A stretch of DNA of 64,000 nt from Paraburkholderia phenoliruptrix (GTDB lineage: Bacteria > Pseudomonadota > Gammaproteobacteria > Burkholderiales > Burkholderiaceae). The DNA lies in NCBI RefSeq assembly GCF_019511605.1, contig NZ_JAEUAV010000009.1, forward strand, positions 62,001 to 126,000. Reading direction: 5' to 3'. The translations under genes were made by a program, and so were the position numbers. Below the pieces are notes generated by a model. The model was given only the letters and a program-made list of their open reading frames with translations. It was not told the DNA's origin and did no database searches. Below are positions 54,042 through 64,000 of the stretch, one piece after another. The stretch's first letter is position 1. Every line of letters begins with the position of its first letter.

Positions 54042-57000
54042 ATGAATCCATCCCGCGCCTTTATTCTGCGCCCCGTCGGCACCGCGCTGCTGATGGCGGC
54101 CATCATGCTGGTCGGCCTCGTCGCGCTGCGCTTTCTGCCGCTTTCCGCGCTGCCCGAAGTCGACTATCCGACCATCCAGGTACAGACGTTCTATCCGGGC
54201 GCGAGCCCGGAGGTCATGACCTCGTCCGTCACCGCGCCGCTCGAGCGGCAGTTCGGACAGATGCCGTCGCTCAACCAGATGTCGTCGCAAAGCTCGGCCG
54301 GTTCGTCGATCATCACGCTGCAGTTCAACCTCGATCTGCCGCTCGACATCGCCGAGCAGGAAGTGCAGGCGGCCATTAACGCAGCGGGCAACCTGCTGCC
54401 CTCCGACCTGCCCGCGCCGCCGATCTACGCCAAGGTCAATCCCGCCGACGCGCCGATCCTCACGCTCGCGATCACGTCGAAAACCCTGCCGCTCACGCAG
54501 ATTCAGGATCTCGCGGACACGCGGCTCGCGCAGAAAATCTCGCAGGTCGGCGGCGTGGGTCTCGTGAGCCTCTCGGGCGGGCAGCGGCCGGCCGTGCGGA
54601 TTCAGGCCAACCCGCGCGCGCTCGCCGCCTACGGGCTGAACCTTGACGATCTGCGCACCACCATCTCCAACCTGAACGTCAACACGCCGAAGGGCAACTT
54701 CGACGGCCCGACGCGCAACTACACGATCAACGCGAACGACCAGTTGACCGACGCCGACGCCTACAAGAGCGCGGTGGTCGCCTACAAGAGCGGCCGCCCG
54801 GTGATGCTGACGGACGTCGCCACCATCGTGCAGGGCGCGGAGAACACCAAGCTCGGCGCATGGGTGGACGGCACGCCGGCCATCATCCTGAACGTGCAGC
54901 GCCAGCCGGGCGCCAATGTGATCCAGGTGGTGGACAACATCAAGAAGCTGCTGCCGCAATTGCAGCAGTCGCTGCCCGCGGCGCTCGAGGTGCAGGTCGT
55001 CACCGACCGCACCACCACGATCCGCGCCTCGGTGCGCGACGTGCAGTTCGAGCTGGCCATGTCGGTCGTGCTCGTCGTACTGGTCATGTACCTGTTCCTT
55101 GCAAACGTCTACGCGACCATCATTCCGAGTCTCTCGGTGCCGCTCTCGCTGATCGGCACGCTCGCCGTCATGTACTTGTGCGGCTTTTCGCTCGACAACC
55201 TGTCGCTGATGGCGCTGACCATCGCGACCGGCTTCGTGGTCGACGACGCGATCGTGATGATCGAGAACATCGCGCGCTATGTGGAAGAAGGCGAGTCGCC
55301 GCTCGAAGCCGCGCTAAAAGGCTCGAAACAGATCGGCTTTACGATCATCTCGCTCACGGTTTCGCTGATCGCGGTGCTGATTCCGCTGCTTTTCATGGGC
55401 GACGTGGTGGGCCGCCTGTTCCACGAGTTCGCGATCACGCTCGCCGTGACCATCGTGATTTCGGCGGTGGTGTCGCTCACGCTCGTGCCGATGATGTGCG
55501 CGAAGCTGCTGCGCCACACGCCGCCGCACGAAAGCCACCGTTTCGAGGCGCGCGCGCACCGCGCGATCGACTGGGTGATCGCCCGTTATGCGGTCGCGCT
55601 CACATGGGTGCTCGATCGCCAGCGCTCCACGCTCGCCGTGGCCGTGCTGACGCTCGTGCTCACTGCGCTGCTGTACGTGTTCATTCCGAAGGGCTTCTTT
55701 CCCGTGCAGGACACGGGCGTGATCCAGGCAATCACGCAGGCGCCGCAGTCGGTCTCGTATGCGTCGATGGCCGAGCGGCAACAGGAACTCGCGGCGCAGA
55801 TCGTGAAGAACCCGGACGTGCAGAGCCTCACGTCGTTCATCGGCGTGGACGGCAGCAACATTACGCTGAACAGCGGCCGCATGCTGATCAACCTGAAACC
55901 GCGCGACGACCGCAGCAACACCGCCAGCGAAGTGATCCGGCAGTTGCAGCAGGACGTCGCGCACATTGCGGGCGCCTCGCTGTATATGCAGCCGGTGCAG
56001 GACCTGACCATCGACTCGACGGTCAGCCCCACGCAGTATCAGTTCATGTTGACGGACCCGAACATCGGCGAATTCACGACGTGGGTGCCAAAGCTCGTCG
56101 AGCGGCTCAAGCAGGCGCCCGAACTCGCGGACGTCGCCACCGACCTGCAGGACAACGGCCAGTCGGTGTACGTCGAAATCGACCGCGCGACGGCGTCGCG
56201 TTACGGCATCACGCCTGCCACCGTGGACAGCGCGCTTTACGACGCGTTCGGCCAGCGCATCGTCTCGACCATCTTCACGCAGTCGAACCAGTACCGCGTG
56301 ATTCTCGAAGCGCAGCCTTCGATGCAGCACTACACCGAGTCGCTGAATTCGATCTACCTGCCCTCGTCCACCTCGTCGGGCGGCCAGGTGCCGCTCTCGG
56401 CCATCGCGAAGTTCATTGAAAAGCCGGCGCCGCTGCTCGTCACGCACCTGAGCCAGTTCCCTGCGACCACGGTCTCGTTCAACCTCGCGCCCGGTTCGTC
56501 GCTCGGCGCGGCGGTCAAGGCGATCGAGCAGGCCGAGAAGGACATAGGCCTGCCCGCCTCCTTCCAGACGCGCTATCAGGGCGCGGCGCTCGCCTTCCAG
56601 GCGTCGCTGTCGAACGAGCTGTTCCTGATTCTCGCGGCCATCGTCACGATGTACATCGTGCTCGGCGTGCTGTACGAAAGCTTCATTCACCCGATCACGA
56701 TTCTGTCGACCCTGCCCTCGGCAGGTGTCGGCGCATTGCTCGCGCTGCTGATGACCGGCCACGACCTGGACATCATCGGCATTATCGGCATCGTGCTGCT
56801 GATCGGCATCGTGAAGAAGAACGCCATCATGATGATCGACTTCGCGCTTTATGCCGAACGCGAAGAAGGCAAGGCGCCGCGCGAAGCAATCTATCAGGCG
56901 TGCCTGCTGCGCTTCCGGCCGATTCTGATGACCACGCTCGCCGCACTGCTCGGCGCGCTGCCGCTGATGCTCGGCACGGGTGCGGGTTCGGAACTGCGCC

Positions 57001-57164
57001 GGCCGCTCGGCATTGCGATTGCCGGCGGTCTGATCGTCAGCCAGTTGCTCACGCTCTTCACCACGCCGGTCATTTATCTGGCGTTCGACTCGCTGGCACG
57101 CCGCGCGCGCGAACGGTTCAATCGCGGCGGCCCGGCGGCCGGCGCAACGGATGCGGGGACCTGA
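54042..57164 (+). CDS. mdtB: MdtB-like RND multidrug transporter subunit
   Basis: 1040-aa resistance-nodulation-division pump, twelve transmembrane helices. [20 protein letters not shown] is helix 1; the proton-relay helix 4 has [17 protein letters not shown] (paired aspartates), and helix 10 [11 protein letters not shown]. Porter domains follow helices 1 and 7. In E. coli MdtB and MdtC form a heteromultimer with MdtA; sequence and order here support the same. Stop is 4 bp before the mdtC start. Confidence 0.95.
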   Translation: MNPSRAFILRPVGTALLMAAIMLVGLVALRFLPLSALPEVDYPTIQVQTFYPGASPEVMTSSVTAPLERQFGQMPSLNQMSSQSSAGSSIITLQFNLDLPLDIAEQEVQAAINAAGNLLPSDLPAPPIYAKVNPADAPILTLAITSKTLPLTQIQDLADTRLAQKISQVGGVGLVSLSGGQRPAVRIQANPRALAAYGLNLDDLRTTISNLNVNTPKGNFDGPTRNYTINANDQLTDADAYKSAVVAYKSGRPVMLTDVATIVQGAENTKLGAWVDGTPAIILNVQRQPGANVIQVVDNIKKLLPQLQQSLPAALEVQVVTDRTTTIRASVRDVQFELAMSVVLVVLVMYLFLANVYATIIPSLSVPLSLIGTLAVMYLCGFSLDNLSLMALTIATGFVVDDAIVMIENIARYVEEGESPLEAALKGSKQIGFTIISLTVSLIAVLIPLLFMGDVVGRLFHEFAITLAVTIVISAVVSLTLVPMMCAKLLRHTPPHESHRFEARAHRAIDWVIARYAVALTWVLDRQRSTLAVAVLTLVLTALLYVFIPKGFFPVQDTGVIQAITQAPQSVSYASMAERQQELAAQIVKNPDVQSLTSFIGVDGSNITLNSGRMLINLKPRDDRSNTASEVIRQLQQDVAHIAGASLYMQPVQDLTIDSTVSPTQYQFMLTDPNIGEFTTWVPKLVERLKQAPELADVATDLQDNGQSVYVEIDRATASRYGITPATVDSALYDAFGQRIVSTIFTQSNQYRVILEAQPSMQHYTESLNSIYLPSSTSSGGQVPLSAIAKFIEKPAPLLVTHLSQFPATTVSFNLAPGSSLGAAVKAIEQAEKDIGLPASFQTRYQGAALAFQASLSNELFLILAAIVTMYIVLGVLYESFIHPITILSTLPSAGVGALLALLMTGHDLDIIGIIGIVLLIGIVKKNAIMMIDFALYAEREEGKAPREAIYQACLLRFRPILMTTLAALLGALPLMLGTGAGSELRRPLGIAIAGGLIVSQLLTLFTTPVIYLAFDSLARRARERFNRGGPAAGATDAGT

Positions 57165-57168
57165 GGCG

Positions 57169-60100
57169 ATGAACCTGTCGCGTCCGTTTATTGCGCGCCC
57201 CGTCGCCACGACGCTGCTCGCCATCGGCATTGCACTGTCGGGCATTTTCGCGTTCATGAAGCTGCCGGTCGCACCGTTGCCGCAGGTGGACTTTCCCACC
57301 ATTTCGATCCAGGCATCGTTGCCCGGCGCGAGCCCGGACACCGTGGCCACGAGTGTGGCGAGTCCGCTCGAGCGGCATCTCGGCTCCATTGCCGACGTTA
57401 CCGAAATGACCTCGATGAGTTCGGTCGGCTCCACGCGCATCACCATGCAGTTCGGCCTGAACCGCAATATCGACGGCGCCGCGCGCGACGTGCAGGCGGC
57501 CATCAACGCGGCGCGCGCCGACCTGCCGGCCAGCCTGCGCAGCAATCCGACATACCACAAGGTGAACCCGGCCGACGCGCCCATCATGATTCTCGCGCTC
57601 ACGTCGAAGACCCTCACTGCCGGTCAGTTGTACGACTCCGCGGCCACGGTGCTGCAGCAGTCGCTCTCCCAGGTGGAAGGCGTCGGCGAAGTGGATGTGA
57701 GCGGCTCCGCGAATCCGGCCGTGCGCGTCGAACTGGAGCCGCAGGCGCTGTTCCACTATGGCATTGGCCTCGAAGACGTGCGCGCGGCGCTGGCCGCCGC
57801 CAACGCGAACAGTCCGAAGGGCTCGATCGAATTCGGCCAGAACCGCGTGCAGATCTACACGAACGACCAGGCGACCAAGGCGGCGCAATATCGCGACCTC
57901 GTGATCGCCTATCGCAACGGCTCCGCGGTCAAGCTTTCGGACGTGGCCGAAGTCGTCGATTCCGTCGAAGATCTGCGCAATCTGGGGCTCTTCAACGGCA
58001 AGCGCTCGGTGCTCGTGATTCTGTACCGGCAACCCGGCGCGAACATCATCGAGACAATCGACCGCGTGACCGCGATGCTGCCGCAACTGCACGCGTCGCT
58101 GCCCGCGGACGTGGACATCACGCCGACCGCCGACCGCTCCACCACGATCCGCGCGTCGCTCAAAGACACCGAACACACGCTGATCATCGCGGTCGCGCTG
58201 GTGGTGATGGTGGTCTTCCTGTTCCTGCGCAACTGGCGCGCCACGCTGATTCCGAGCGTGGCCGTGCCGATCTCGATCATCGGCACGTTCGGCGCGATGT
58301 ATCTGCTCGGCTTCTCGATCGACAATCTCTCGCTGATGGCCTTGACCATCGCCACCGGCTTCGTGGTGGACGACGCGATCGTGGTGCTCGAGAACATCTC
58401 GCGGCATATCGAGAACGGCGTGCCGCGCATGAAGGCCGCCTTCCTCGGCGCGCGCGAAGTGGGCTTCACGGTGATGTCGATCAGCATCTCGCTCGTCGCC
58501 GTGTTCCTGCCCATTCTGCTGATGGGCGGCATTGTCGGGCGCCTGTTTCGCGAGTTCGCGCTGACGCTGTCGCTCGCAATCGGCGTGTCGCTGATCGTCT
58601 CGCTCACGCTCACGCCGATGATGTGCTCGCGACTCCTGCGCGAGCCGCACGAACAGAAAGAAGAAGGCCGTTTCGGGCGCTGGCTCGAACGCGGTTTTGC
58701 GAGCATGCAGCGCGGCTACGAACGCACGCTCGGTTGGGCGCTGCTGCATCCACGGCTCATCCTGTTCATTCTGCTGGCTACCATCGGCCTGAATATCTGG
58801 CTCTACATCGTAGTGCCCAAGGGCTTTTTCCCGCAGCAGGACACGGGCCGGCTCATCGGCGGCATTCAGGCGGACCAGAGCACGTCGTTCCAGGCGATGA
58901 AAGGCAAGTTCGCGCAGATGATGGAAATTGTCGGCAAGAACCCGGCCGTGGACAGCGTAGTCGGCTTCACGGGCGGGCGGCAGACCAATTCCGGTTTCAT
59001 GTTCGTGTCGCTCAAGCCGAAAAGCGAGCGCAAGATTTCCGTCGATCAGGTGATCCAGCAGTTGCGCGCGCCGCTTGGCGACGTGGCGGGCGCGCGCACT
59101 TTCCTGCAAGGGGTGCAGGACATTCGCGTCGGTGGCCGGCAGTCGAATGCGCAGTATCAGTTCACGCTGCTCGCCGATTCCACGCCCGACCTGTACCTGT
59201 GGGGACCGAAGCTCACCGAGGCGCTGCAGGCGCGCAAGGAGTTGGCCGACGTCAATTCCGACCAGCAGCAAGGCGGTCTTGAGGCAATGGTGACCATCGA
59301 CCGCGCGAGCGCGGCGCGCCTCGGCATCAAGCCCGCGCAGATCGACAACACGCTGTACGACGCGTTCGGCCAGCGCCAGGTGTCGACAATCTATAACCCG
59401 CTGAACCAGTATCACGTTGTGATGGAAGTCGCGCCCAGGTACTGGCAAAGCCCTGACATGCTCAAGCAGATCTACATCAGCACCTCGGGCGGCAGCGCGA
59501 GCGGCGCCCAGACCACCAACGCGCCGGCGGGCACGGTCACGGCCTCGGAGAAAGCCACCTCCTCGGCCAGCAGCGCGTCGGCCGGCGGCACCGCGGGCAC
59601 CACGGCATCGAGCGCCGCGTCGATTGCCGCCGACTCCGCGCGCAACCAGGCGATCAACTCGATTGCGACGAGCGGCAAGTCGAGCGCGTCGTCGGGCGCG
59701 GCGGTGTCCACGTCGAAGGAAACCATGGTGCCGCTCTCTGCAATCGCGAGCTTCGGGCCGGGCAATACGCCGCTTTCGGTGAATCACCAGAGCCAGTTCG
59801 TCGCTTCCACGATCTCGTTCAATCTGCCGCCGGGCGTGTCGCTCTCCACGGCAACCCAGGTGATCTACCAGACGATGGCCGAAATCGGCATGCCGGCGAC
59901 TATTCACGGCAGCTTCCAGGGCACCGCGCAGGCGTTCCAGCAGTCCATGTCGGACCAGCCGATCCTGATTCTCGCGGCGCTTGCCGCCGTGTATATCGTG
60001 CTCGGCATTCTGTACGAGAGCTACATCCACCCGCTGACCATTCTGTCGACGCTGCCCTCGGCGGGCGTCGGCGCGTTGCTCGCGCTGCTGCTCTTCAAAA

Positions 60101-60489
60101 CCGAGTTCAGCATCATCGCGCTGATCGGCGTGATTCTGCTGATCGGCATCGTCAAAAAGAACGCGATCATGATGGTGGACTTCGCGATAGAAGCGTCGCG
60201 GCACGGCCGCTCGTCGCGCGACGCGATTCACGAGGCGTGCCTGCTGCGTTTCCGCCCGATCATGATGACCACCTTCGCCGCGATGCTCGGCGCGCTGCCG
60301 CTCGCGTTCGGGCGCGGCGAAGGCGCGGAGTTGCGTGCGCCGCTCGGCATTGCGATTGTCGGCGGGCTGATCATGAGCCAGATGCTCACGCTCTACACCA
60401 CGCCGGTGGTCTACCTTTATATGGACCGGATTCGTGTGCGCTGGGAGTCGAGAAAAGCCCGCAGAAGCGGTATTGCGCCCAGTTCATGA
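57169..60489 (+). CDS. mdtC: MdtC-like RND transporter subunit with low-complexity insert
   Basis: 1106-aa RND pump subunit, about 80 residues longer than MdtC of E. coli. Helix 1 [20 protein letters not shown]; helix 4 with [17 protein letters not shown]; helix 10 [11 protein letters not shown]. The extra length is a Ser/Ala/Thr/Gly-rich stretch at residues 774-850 in the second porter region. Start at 57169 (GAGG before it); an in-frame ATG at 57151 would overlap mdtB. Third gene of the operon. No outer-membrane factor follows, so the complex must borrow one. Confidence 0.94.
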   Translation: MNLSRPFIARPVATTLLAIGIALSGIFAFMKLPVAPLPQVDFPTISIQASLPGASPDTVATSVASPLERHLGSIADVTEMTSMSSVGSTRITMQFGLNRNIDGAARDVQAAINAARADLPASLRSNPTYHKVNPADAPIMILALTSKTLTAGQLYDSAATVLQQSLSQVEGVGEVDVSGSANPAVRVELEPQALFHYGIGLEDVRAALAAANANSPKGSIEFGQNRVQIYTNDQATKAAQYRDLVIAYRNGSAVKLSDVAEVVDSVEDLRNLGLFNGKRSVLVILYRQPGANIIETIDRVTAMLPQLHASLPADVDITPTADRSTTIRASLKDTEHTLIIAVALVVMVVFLFLRNWRATLIPSVAVPISIIGTFGAMYLLGFSIDNLSLMALTIATGFVVDDAIVVLENISRHIENGVPRMKAAFLGAREVGFTVMSISISLVAVFLPILLMGGIVGRLFREFALTLSLAIGVSLIVSLTLTPMMCSRLLREPHEQKEEGRFGRWLERGFASMQRGYERTLGWALLHPRLILFILLATIGLNIWLYIVVPKGFFPQQDTGRLIGGIQADQSTSFQAMKGKFAQMMEIVGKNPAVDSVVGFTGGRQTNSGFMFVSLKPKSERKISVDQVIQQLRAPLGDVAGARTFLQGVQDIRVGGRQSNAQYQFTLLADSTPDLYLWGPKLTEALQARKELADVNSDQQQGGLEAMVTIDRASAARLGIKPAQIDNTLYDAFGQRQVSTIYNPLNQYHVVMEVAPRYWQSPDMLKQIYISTSGGSASGAQTTNAPAGTVTASEKATSSASSASAGGTAGTTASSAASIAADSARNQAINSIATSGKSSASSGAAVSTSKETMVPLSAIASFGPGNTPLSVNHQSQFVASTISFNLPPGVSLSTATQVIYQTMAEIGMPATIHGSFQGTAQAFQQSMSDQPILILAALAAVYIVLGILYESYIHPLTILSTLPSAGVGALLALLLFKTEFSIIALIGVILLIGIVKKNAIMMVDFAIEASRHGRSSRDAIHEACLLRFRPIMMTTFAAMLGALPLAFGRGEGAELRAPLGIAIVGGLIMSQMLTLYTTPVVYLYMDRIRVRWESRKARRSGIAPSS

Positions 60490-60589
60490 AGTTCATGATG
60501 TAACGGAACCCGACTGCGCGGCAGCTTTTGCAAGACATGCAGACAAGCAAAGGCCGCCGCGCAATGGCACGCGGCACGCCGGGGCCGCC

Positions 60590-61054
60590 TCAAAGCTTCT
60601 GCTCGATAGCGAGTAGAAAAATGCGCTGCCATTGCCTGCCCTGCCGCTCGTTCTGCATCGGCAATAGCCACACGCCGCGCGCGCTGTCCTTGACCTTCAG
60701 CGCGAGTTGCCAGTGCGCTTCCTGACGCTGCAGATCCGCGCCAAGCAGATCGGCAAAGATATAGGCGCCCTGCTCCGCGCCCACATGCACCTCACACAGG
60801 CGCTTGCCAGAAGCGAGCCGCACCGAACCCCAACTGCCGTCGAGGCGATGCGTCCAGTCGCCGTCGCGAATGTTCGGCGCGACTTGCTTCCTGCGGCGCA
60901 ACCAGTAAGCAATGGCGGCCGCCAGCAGCAGAGCCGCCAGCACCGCGACGCCGACGGCGACCGGCGTTCCAAACCCCGCCTGCAATGCGTCGAAGGCGCG
61001 CACCGCGCCGTACACGAGCGCGATGAGCGCGAATAGTCCAACCAGAATCGGCAT
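60590..61054 (-). CDS. Small two-helix membrane protein
   Basis: 154 aa. Two transmembrane helices at about 3-20 and 30-50 (VAVGVAVLAALLLAAAIAYWL), then a basic turn RRRKQ and a soluble domain (DGDWTHRLDGSWGSVRLASG, HVGAEQGAYIFADLL, LLPMQNERQGRQWQRIFLLA). No family recognised. Minus strand, 21 bp after the peroxiredoxin stop, so likely co-transcribed with it. Confidence 0.65.
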   Translation of the reverse strand: MPILVGLFALIALVYGAVRAFDALQAGFGTPVAVGVAVLAALLLAAAIAYWLRRRKQVAPNIRDGDWTHRLDGSWGSVRLASGKRLCEVHVGAEQGAYIFADLLGADLQRQEAHWQLALKVKDSARGVWLLPMQNERQGRQWQRIFLLAIEQKL

Positions 61055-61075
61055 AGTAAACGCCCGGCAGAAGTC

Positions 61076-61639
61076 TTACGGCTGCTTGTGCGTGGCGGCC
61101 CACGCCTTCACGGCCTTCAGTGTGTTTTCGACATGTTTTTCCGGCGAAAGGCTCGTGTACTCGTAGATGACCTTGCCGTCCGGCGCGATCACGTACGACA
61201 CGCGATTGGCCATCGAGCTGTACATCGGCATGCCGGCATCGTAGGCGGCGATCACCTTCGACTGCGCGTCCGCCGCAACCGGGAATTTGCTGCGGCACTC
61301 GCTCACGGAGAACTTCGTGAGCGTGTCGATGTTGTCGTGCGACACGCCGATCACCGTCGCGCCGTATTTTTTGTATTCGTCGACGGCTTCGGCGAATTCA
61401 TGCGCCTCGATCGTGCAGCCGGTCGTGAAAGCGGCCGGATAGAAGTACAGCACCACTGGGCCCTTCTTCAGCTCGTCGGCAAGCGAATACGTGTAGGTCT
61501 TGCCCCCGAGCGACGCCTCGGCGGTGAACGGCGGGGCCGTGTCGCCCGGCTTGAGCGTCGCATGAGCGTTAAGCGACCAGGCAGCGCAGGTCACGGAAAC
61601 GGCCGCGGCCAGCGCAGCGGGCATGAGGTTTTTCTTCAT
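61076..61639 (-). CDS. Exported peroxiredoxin (AhpC/TSA, BCP-like)
   Basis: 187 aa with a Sec signal peptide ending AHA at about residue 27, so it acts in the periplasm; bacterioferritin-comigratory-type peroxiredoxins are usually cytosolic. Peroxidatic Cys75 in PAAFTTGCTIEAHEF. The usual resolving Cys five residues on is His80 here; the only other cysteine in the mature region is Cys115 (SVSECRSKFP). Probably reduces hydrogen peroxide or organic peroxides. Start at 61639 with AAGGATCG upstream. Confidence 0.9.
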   Translation of the reverse strand: MKKNLMPAALAAAVSVTCAAWSLNAHATLKPGDTAPPFTAEASLGGKTYTYSLADELKKGPVVLYFYPAAFTTGCTIEAHEFAEAVDEYKKYGATVIGVSHDNIDTLTKFSVSECRSKFPVAADAQSKVIAAYDAGMPMYSSMANRVSYVIAPDGKVIYEYTSLSPEKHVENTLKAVKAWAATHKQP

Positions 61640-62320
61640 CTGCGATCCTTTGAGCGTTGCGGCTCGCCTTCGAAAAGGGAGATTCTGGCGCCGCCGTCCG
61701 GCAGTATGCAACGCGCACCAGTCGCGCCACTCAAGGCGCCTGGGACGCTTGAAGCGGGCGCGACGAAACGGCGTGACGGCAGGTGGACGGCCGGCCTTGC
61801 GCTCTATTGGACCACGTAGACGAAAATTGCGCGCGACGCTTGCCCGAAGGCTTGGGTCGGCGGTGGCTGTCGCTCGACGGGCGGCGCTCGATACACGGCA
61901 CGCGGCGCTCGCCAACGTATGCGCCGCCGACTCGCGGCCGCCCCTGATTGTCCTTGATTGCCCCTGATTGCCAGGCAGTGCCCTGAGCGCATCTAAGCGC
62001 CAATCAACCGCAAGTCAGGTCGTAAATCAGGTCGCAAAAAACCCGCCATTCATCGTCATTCACTCGCAAATTGCAGGTAAACGGAATTCGTGAGACTGGG
62101 GCCGAGTTGGTGAGACTGGAAAGACGGAATTGACGAGACTGCCGGGAATGAAAACCCCGCAGGTGCGCAACGGTCCGATATTGCGCCATCGAGAACCGGG
62201 ATGCATGACTTCGACTGTCAGTGTGATGGGGCGTTGATCGAACGGATGTCTCAAGGGCTGGAGCGTCTCTGGTCGACCCGGGACCGTCTCTGGTCGACCC
62301 TGACCGGTCACCCGATATAA
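61640..62320. other. Long intergenic region with short repeats
   Basis: 681 bp, no gene supported. GTGAGACTGG occurs at 62087 and 62111 (approximate), with a variant CGAGACTGCC shortly after. A 21-bp unit is repeated in tandem at 62261-62281 and 62282-62302 (core CGTCTCTGGTCGACCC). Short frames on both strands show no coding character. Confidence 0.45.
62261..62302. repeat. Tandem 21-bp direct repeat, two copies
   Basis: Two units, each with CGTCTCTGGTCGACCC (62264-62279 and 62285-62300). The 21-bp period is two helical turns, as in iteron or paired operator sites. It lies just beyond the dctA stop. Confidence 0.6.
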
Positions 62321-63658
62321 TCACTTGTAAGGGACTGTTTCGCGATCAATAGCGGCCGTTTCGCATGGGGCTGGTGGCTGCGAACCGCCTCCCACCTGCT
62401 CGACATCACCCAACGCCATCGCGAGCTTCGTTCGATCGAGTCCGCCTTCCCACGCCGATACCACGATCGTCGCCACACCATTGCCCACGATGTTGGTCAA
62501 CGCCCTACATTCGGACATGAAGCGATCGACCCCGAGAATCAGCACCATCGCACTGACGGGAACGGTCGGCACGACGGACAGGCTCGCAGCAAGCGTGATG
62601 AAGCCCGCGCCCGTCACGCCCGTCGATCCCTTCGAAGTCAGCATCGTGACGAGCAACAGCGTGATTTCCTGTGCGAAGGACAGGTGCGTATTGGTCGCCT
62701 GCGCGAGAAACAGTACCGCGAGCGTCATGTAGACGTTGGTGCCATCGAGATTGAACGAGTAACCGGTCGGCACGACGAGCCCCACCACGCCGCGCGGGCA
62801 ACCCAGGCGTTCGAGCTTGTCCATTAGTTGCGGCAACGCAGCCTCGGACGTCGATGTGCCGAGCACGATCAGCAGTTCGTCGCGGATATAGCCGAGGAAG
62901 CGCCAGATGCTGAACCCGCACAGGCGCGCGACGATGCCGAGCACCACAGCCACGAACAGAAACGCGGTGAAATAGAACGCGCCGATCAGCTTCAGCATGG
63001 GCAGCAACGAGACGATTCCGTAACGCCCTATCGTGAAGGCCATCGCCCCGAACGCGCCGATGGGCGCGAGACTCGTGACCATCCGGACGATGCGAAAGAA
63101 CCCCTTGGACAAAGTCTCGATCAAATGCGCGACGGGCGCGCCGGGCTCTCCCATCAGCGCCAGCGCCGTGCCGAACAGCATCGCGATCAGCAGCACGGGG
63201 AGGATGTCGCCCTGAACCAGCGCGCCAACAAACGTCTCGGGTATCACATGCGCGATGAATCCGGTGATGCCGTCGCCATGCGCCGCCTGCGCCACATAGC
63301 CAGAAACAGCGCGCGCGTCGAGCGTCGACGGATCGACATTGAAGCCCTTGCCAGGCGCGAGCACATGCGCGGCAAGCAAACCGATCGCCAGTGCGAGCGT
63401 TGATGCCGCTTCGAAATAGAGCAGCGCCTTGCCGCCAACACGGCCGACCTTCTTCATGTCCTGCATGCTGGCGATGCCCGTCACGACAGTGCAGAAAATC
63501 ACCGGCCCGATGATCATCCGCACGAGCTTGATGAACAGATCGCCGAGCGGCTTCAACGCAACCGCGGCGTGCGGTGCGAAATGGCCGAGCAGCACGCCGG
63601 CAACGATGGCAGCCAGAACCTGGACATAGAGAATCGTGTAGAACGGTTTGCGTTTCAT
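62321..63658 (-). CDS. dctA: C4-dicarboxylate:cation symporter DctA
   Basis: 445-aa DAACS-family (SLC1-like) inner-membrane transporter for succinate, fumarate and malate. Helix 1 [39 protein letters not shown]; hairpin-1 serine-rich [13 protein letters not shown]; helix 7 [18 protein letters not shown]; hairpin-2 [16 protein letters not shown]; helix 8 [20 protein letters not shown]. All transport motifs are intact. AGGAGGAGACAC precedes the ATG at 63658. The gene to its right is leuD-like. Confidence 0.96.
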   Translation of the reverse strand: MKRKPFYTILYVQVLAAIVAGVLLGHFAPHAAVALKPLGDLFIKLVRMIIGPVIFCTVVTGIASMQDMKKVGRVGGKALLYFEAASTLALAIGLLAAHVLAPGKGFNVDPSTLDARAVSGYVAQAAHGDGITGFIAHVIPETFVGALVQGDILPVLLIAMLFGTALALMGEPGAPVAHLIETLSKGFFRIVRMVTSLAPIGAFGAMAFTIGRYGIVSLLPMLKLIGAFYFTAFLFVAVVLGIVARLCGFSIWRFLGYIRDELLIVLGTSTSEAALPQLMDKLERLGCPRGVVGLVVPTGYSFNLDGTNVYMTLAVLFLAQATNTHLSFAQEITLLLVTMLTSKGSTGVTGAGFITLAASLSVVPTVPVSAMVLILGVDRFMSECRALTNIVGNGVATIVVSAWEGGLDRTKLAMALGDVEQVGGGSQPPAPCETAAIDRETVPYK

Positions 63659-63767
63659 GTGTCTCCTCCTTTATCGAGGCAAAAAGAAGCCCTTCCCTTC
63701 TTCGATCGGAAGGGAATCGGCCTGGCGAAAACAGGGATGCCGCTGCGGCGCGCGGCAAGAGGTGCGG

Positions 63768-64000
63768 TTACATCACTTGCGCCCAAGGATGCCGGGCGAA
63801 ATGCAACCGCTCGAATGCTTCGATCGCGGCGAGGGAGTCGAGCGTCAGATCGACGATATCCATGCCTTCGATCACCATACGCTTGTGGCGAGCGCCAATC
63901 GGATACGCATACCGTTCACCCGACGCGGACCTCACCGTCTGCTGTTCGAGATCGATCGAAATCGATACGCCGGGCATTTCGATCGCCTGGTGCGTCAGCG
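63768..64000 (-). CDS. LeuD-like 3-isopropylmalate dehydratase small subunit, 5' truncated by window
   Basis: The frame is open to the window edge, so at least 76 residues are the C-terminus of a longer protein; the internal ATG at 63977 is not the start. SISIDLEQQTVRSASGERYAY, KRMVIEGMDIVDLTLDS and AFERLHFARHPWAQVM match the end of LeuD/aconitase swivel-domain proteins. Such subunits work with a LeuC-type large subunit on 2-isopropylmalate or 2-methylmalate-like acids. Located 109 bp from dctA, on the same strand. Confidence 0.8.
   Translation of the reverse strand, partial: LTHQAIEMPGVSISIDLEQQTVRSASGERYAYPIGARHKRMVIEGMDIVDLTLDSLAAIEAFERLHFARHPWAQVM

Noticed and set aside
57151..57168. Upstream ATG as mdtC start
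   Set aside because: Overlaps mdtB and lacks a ribosome site; the ATG at 57169 has GAGG and begins the conserved helix.
55314..57617. 767-codon minus-strand frame opposite mdtB/mdtC
   Set aside because: Same shadow effect; spans two real genes and has no recognisable motif.
57118..60231. 1037-codon open frame on the minus strand opposite mdtC
   Set aside because: Arg/His/Asp-rich text without domains; mirrors the GC-rich codon pattern of mdtC.

Overview
The window is GC-rich DNA with the codon habits, dense operons and gene families of Burkholderiales. A Paraburkholderia, Caballeronia or Burkholderia secondary chromosome fits best: many LysR/AraC/IclR regulators next to catabolic operons, MdtABC-type RND pumps, DUF3443 and VC0807 family proteins, and IS3-family debris. 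The genus is inferred from gene content; there is no rRNA or other taxonomic marker. I saw no CRISPR array, rRNA or tRNA gene.

Layout. 1-4410: 3' end of a tripartite efflux system (adaptor plus NodT-type outer-membrane lipoprotein) facing a heavy-metal-type two-component system. 4599-14005: an acetoin/2,3-butanediol operon read leftwards from a sigma-54 regulator (acoR), through acoX-acoA-acoB-acoC, a butanediol-type dehydrogenase, a short-chain dehydrogenase and a lipoate ligase. A -24/-12 promoter and a 14-bp palindrome lie in the acoR-acoX gap. 14315-19064: an OccR/NocR-type LysR divergent from a three-subunit opine-oxidase-like or D-hydroxyproline-dehydrogenase-like flavoenzyme and a periplasmic binding protein. 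19188-24077: a second LysR divergent from a tight five-gene operon (ketopantoate-reductase family, VOC, MaoC hydratase, class III CoA-transferase, AroE family) whose substrate I cannot name. It is the best candidate here for an undescribed pathway.

24689-32896 is a chemosensory locus. mcp-cheW on the plus strand converges, at a perfect 19-bp hairpin, with mcp-cheY-STAS-cheA-cheR-cheB on the minus strand. 33260-43410 is accessory ground: a broken trpS fragment, a lipoprotein with an NlpC/P60-like Cys-His-His set, a TAXI-type binding protein, a DUF3443 protein with two DTG motifs, a FUSC protein, a VC0807 family membrane protein, an IS end, an unassigned gene beside a possible Imm1-like gene, and a frameshifted acetyltransferase.

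43467-51240 holds an XRE/MmyB-type regulator divergent from a zinc-type dehydrogenase, two lipoprotein genes (CsgG-like and Sel1-repeat), an AraC regulator whose N-terminus looks chimeric, a PAS-GGDEF protein, a 584-bp IS3-family relic with both inverted repeats, and an orphan minus-strand terminator with stacked hairpins. 51249-60489 is an IclR regulator followed by mdtABC, with no outer-membrane gene attached. 60590-64000 holds a small membrane protein, an exported peroxiredoxin, dctA and the 3' end of a leuD-like gene.

Functionally the window combines efflux with stress sensing, several self-contained catabolic modules each with its own regulator, and chemotaxis. Mobile-element and pseudogene scars cluster between 33 and 51 kb.
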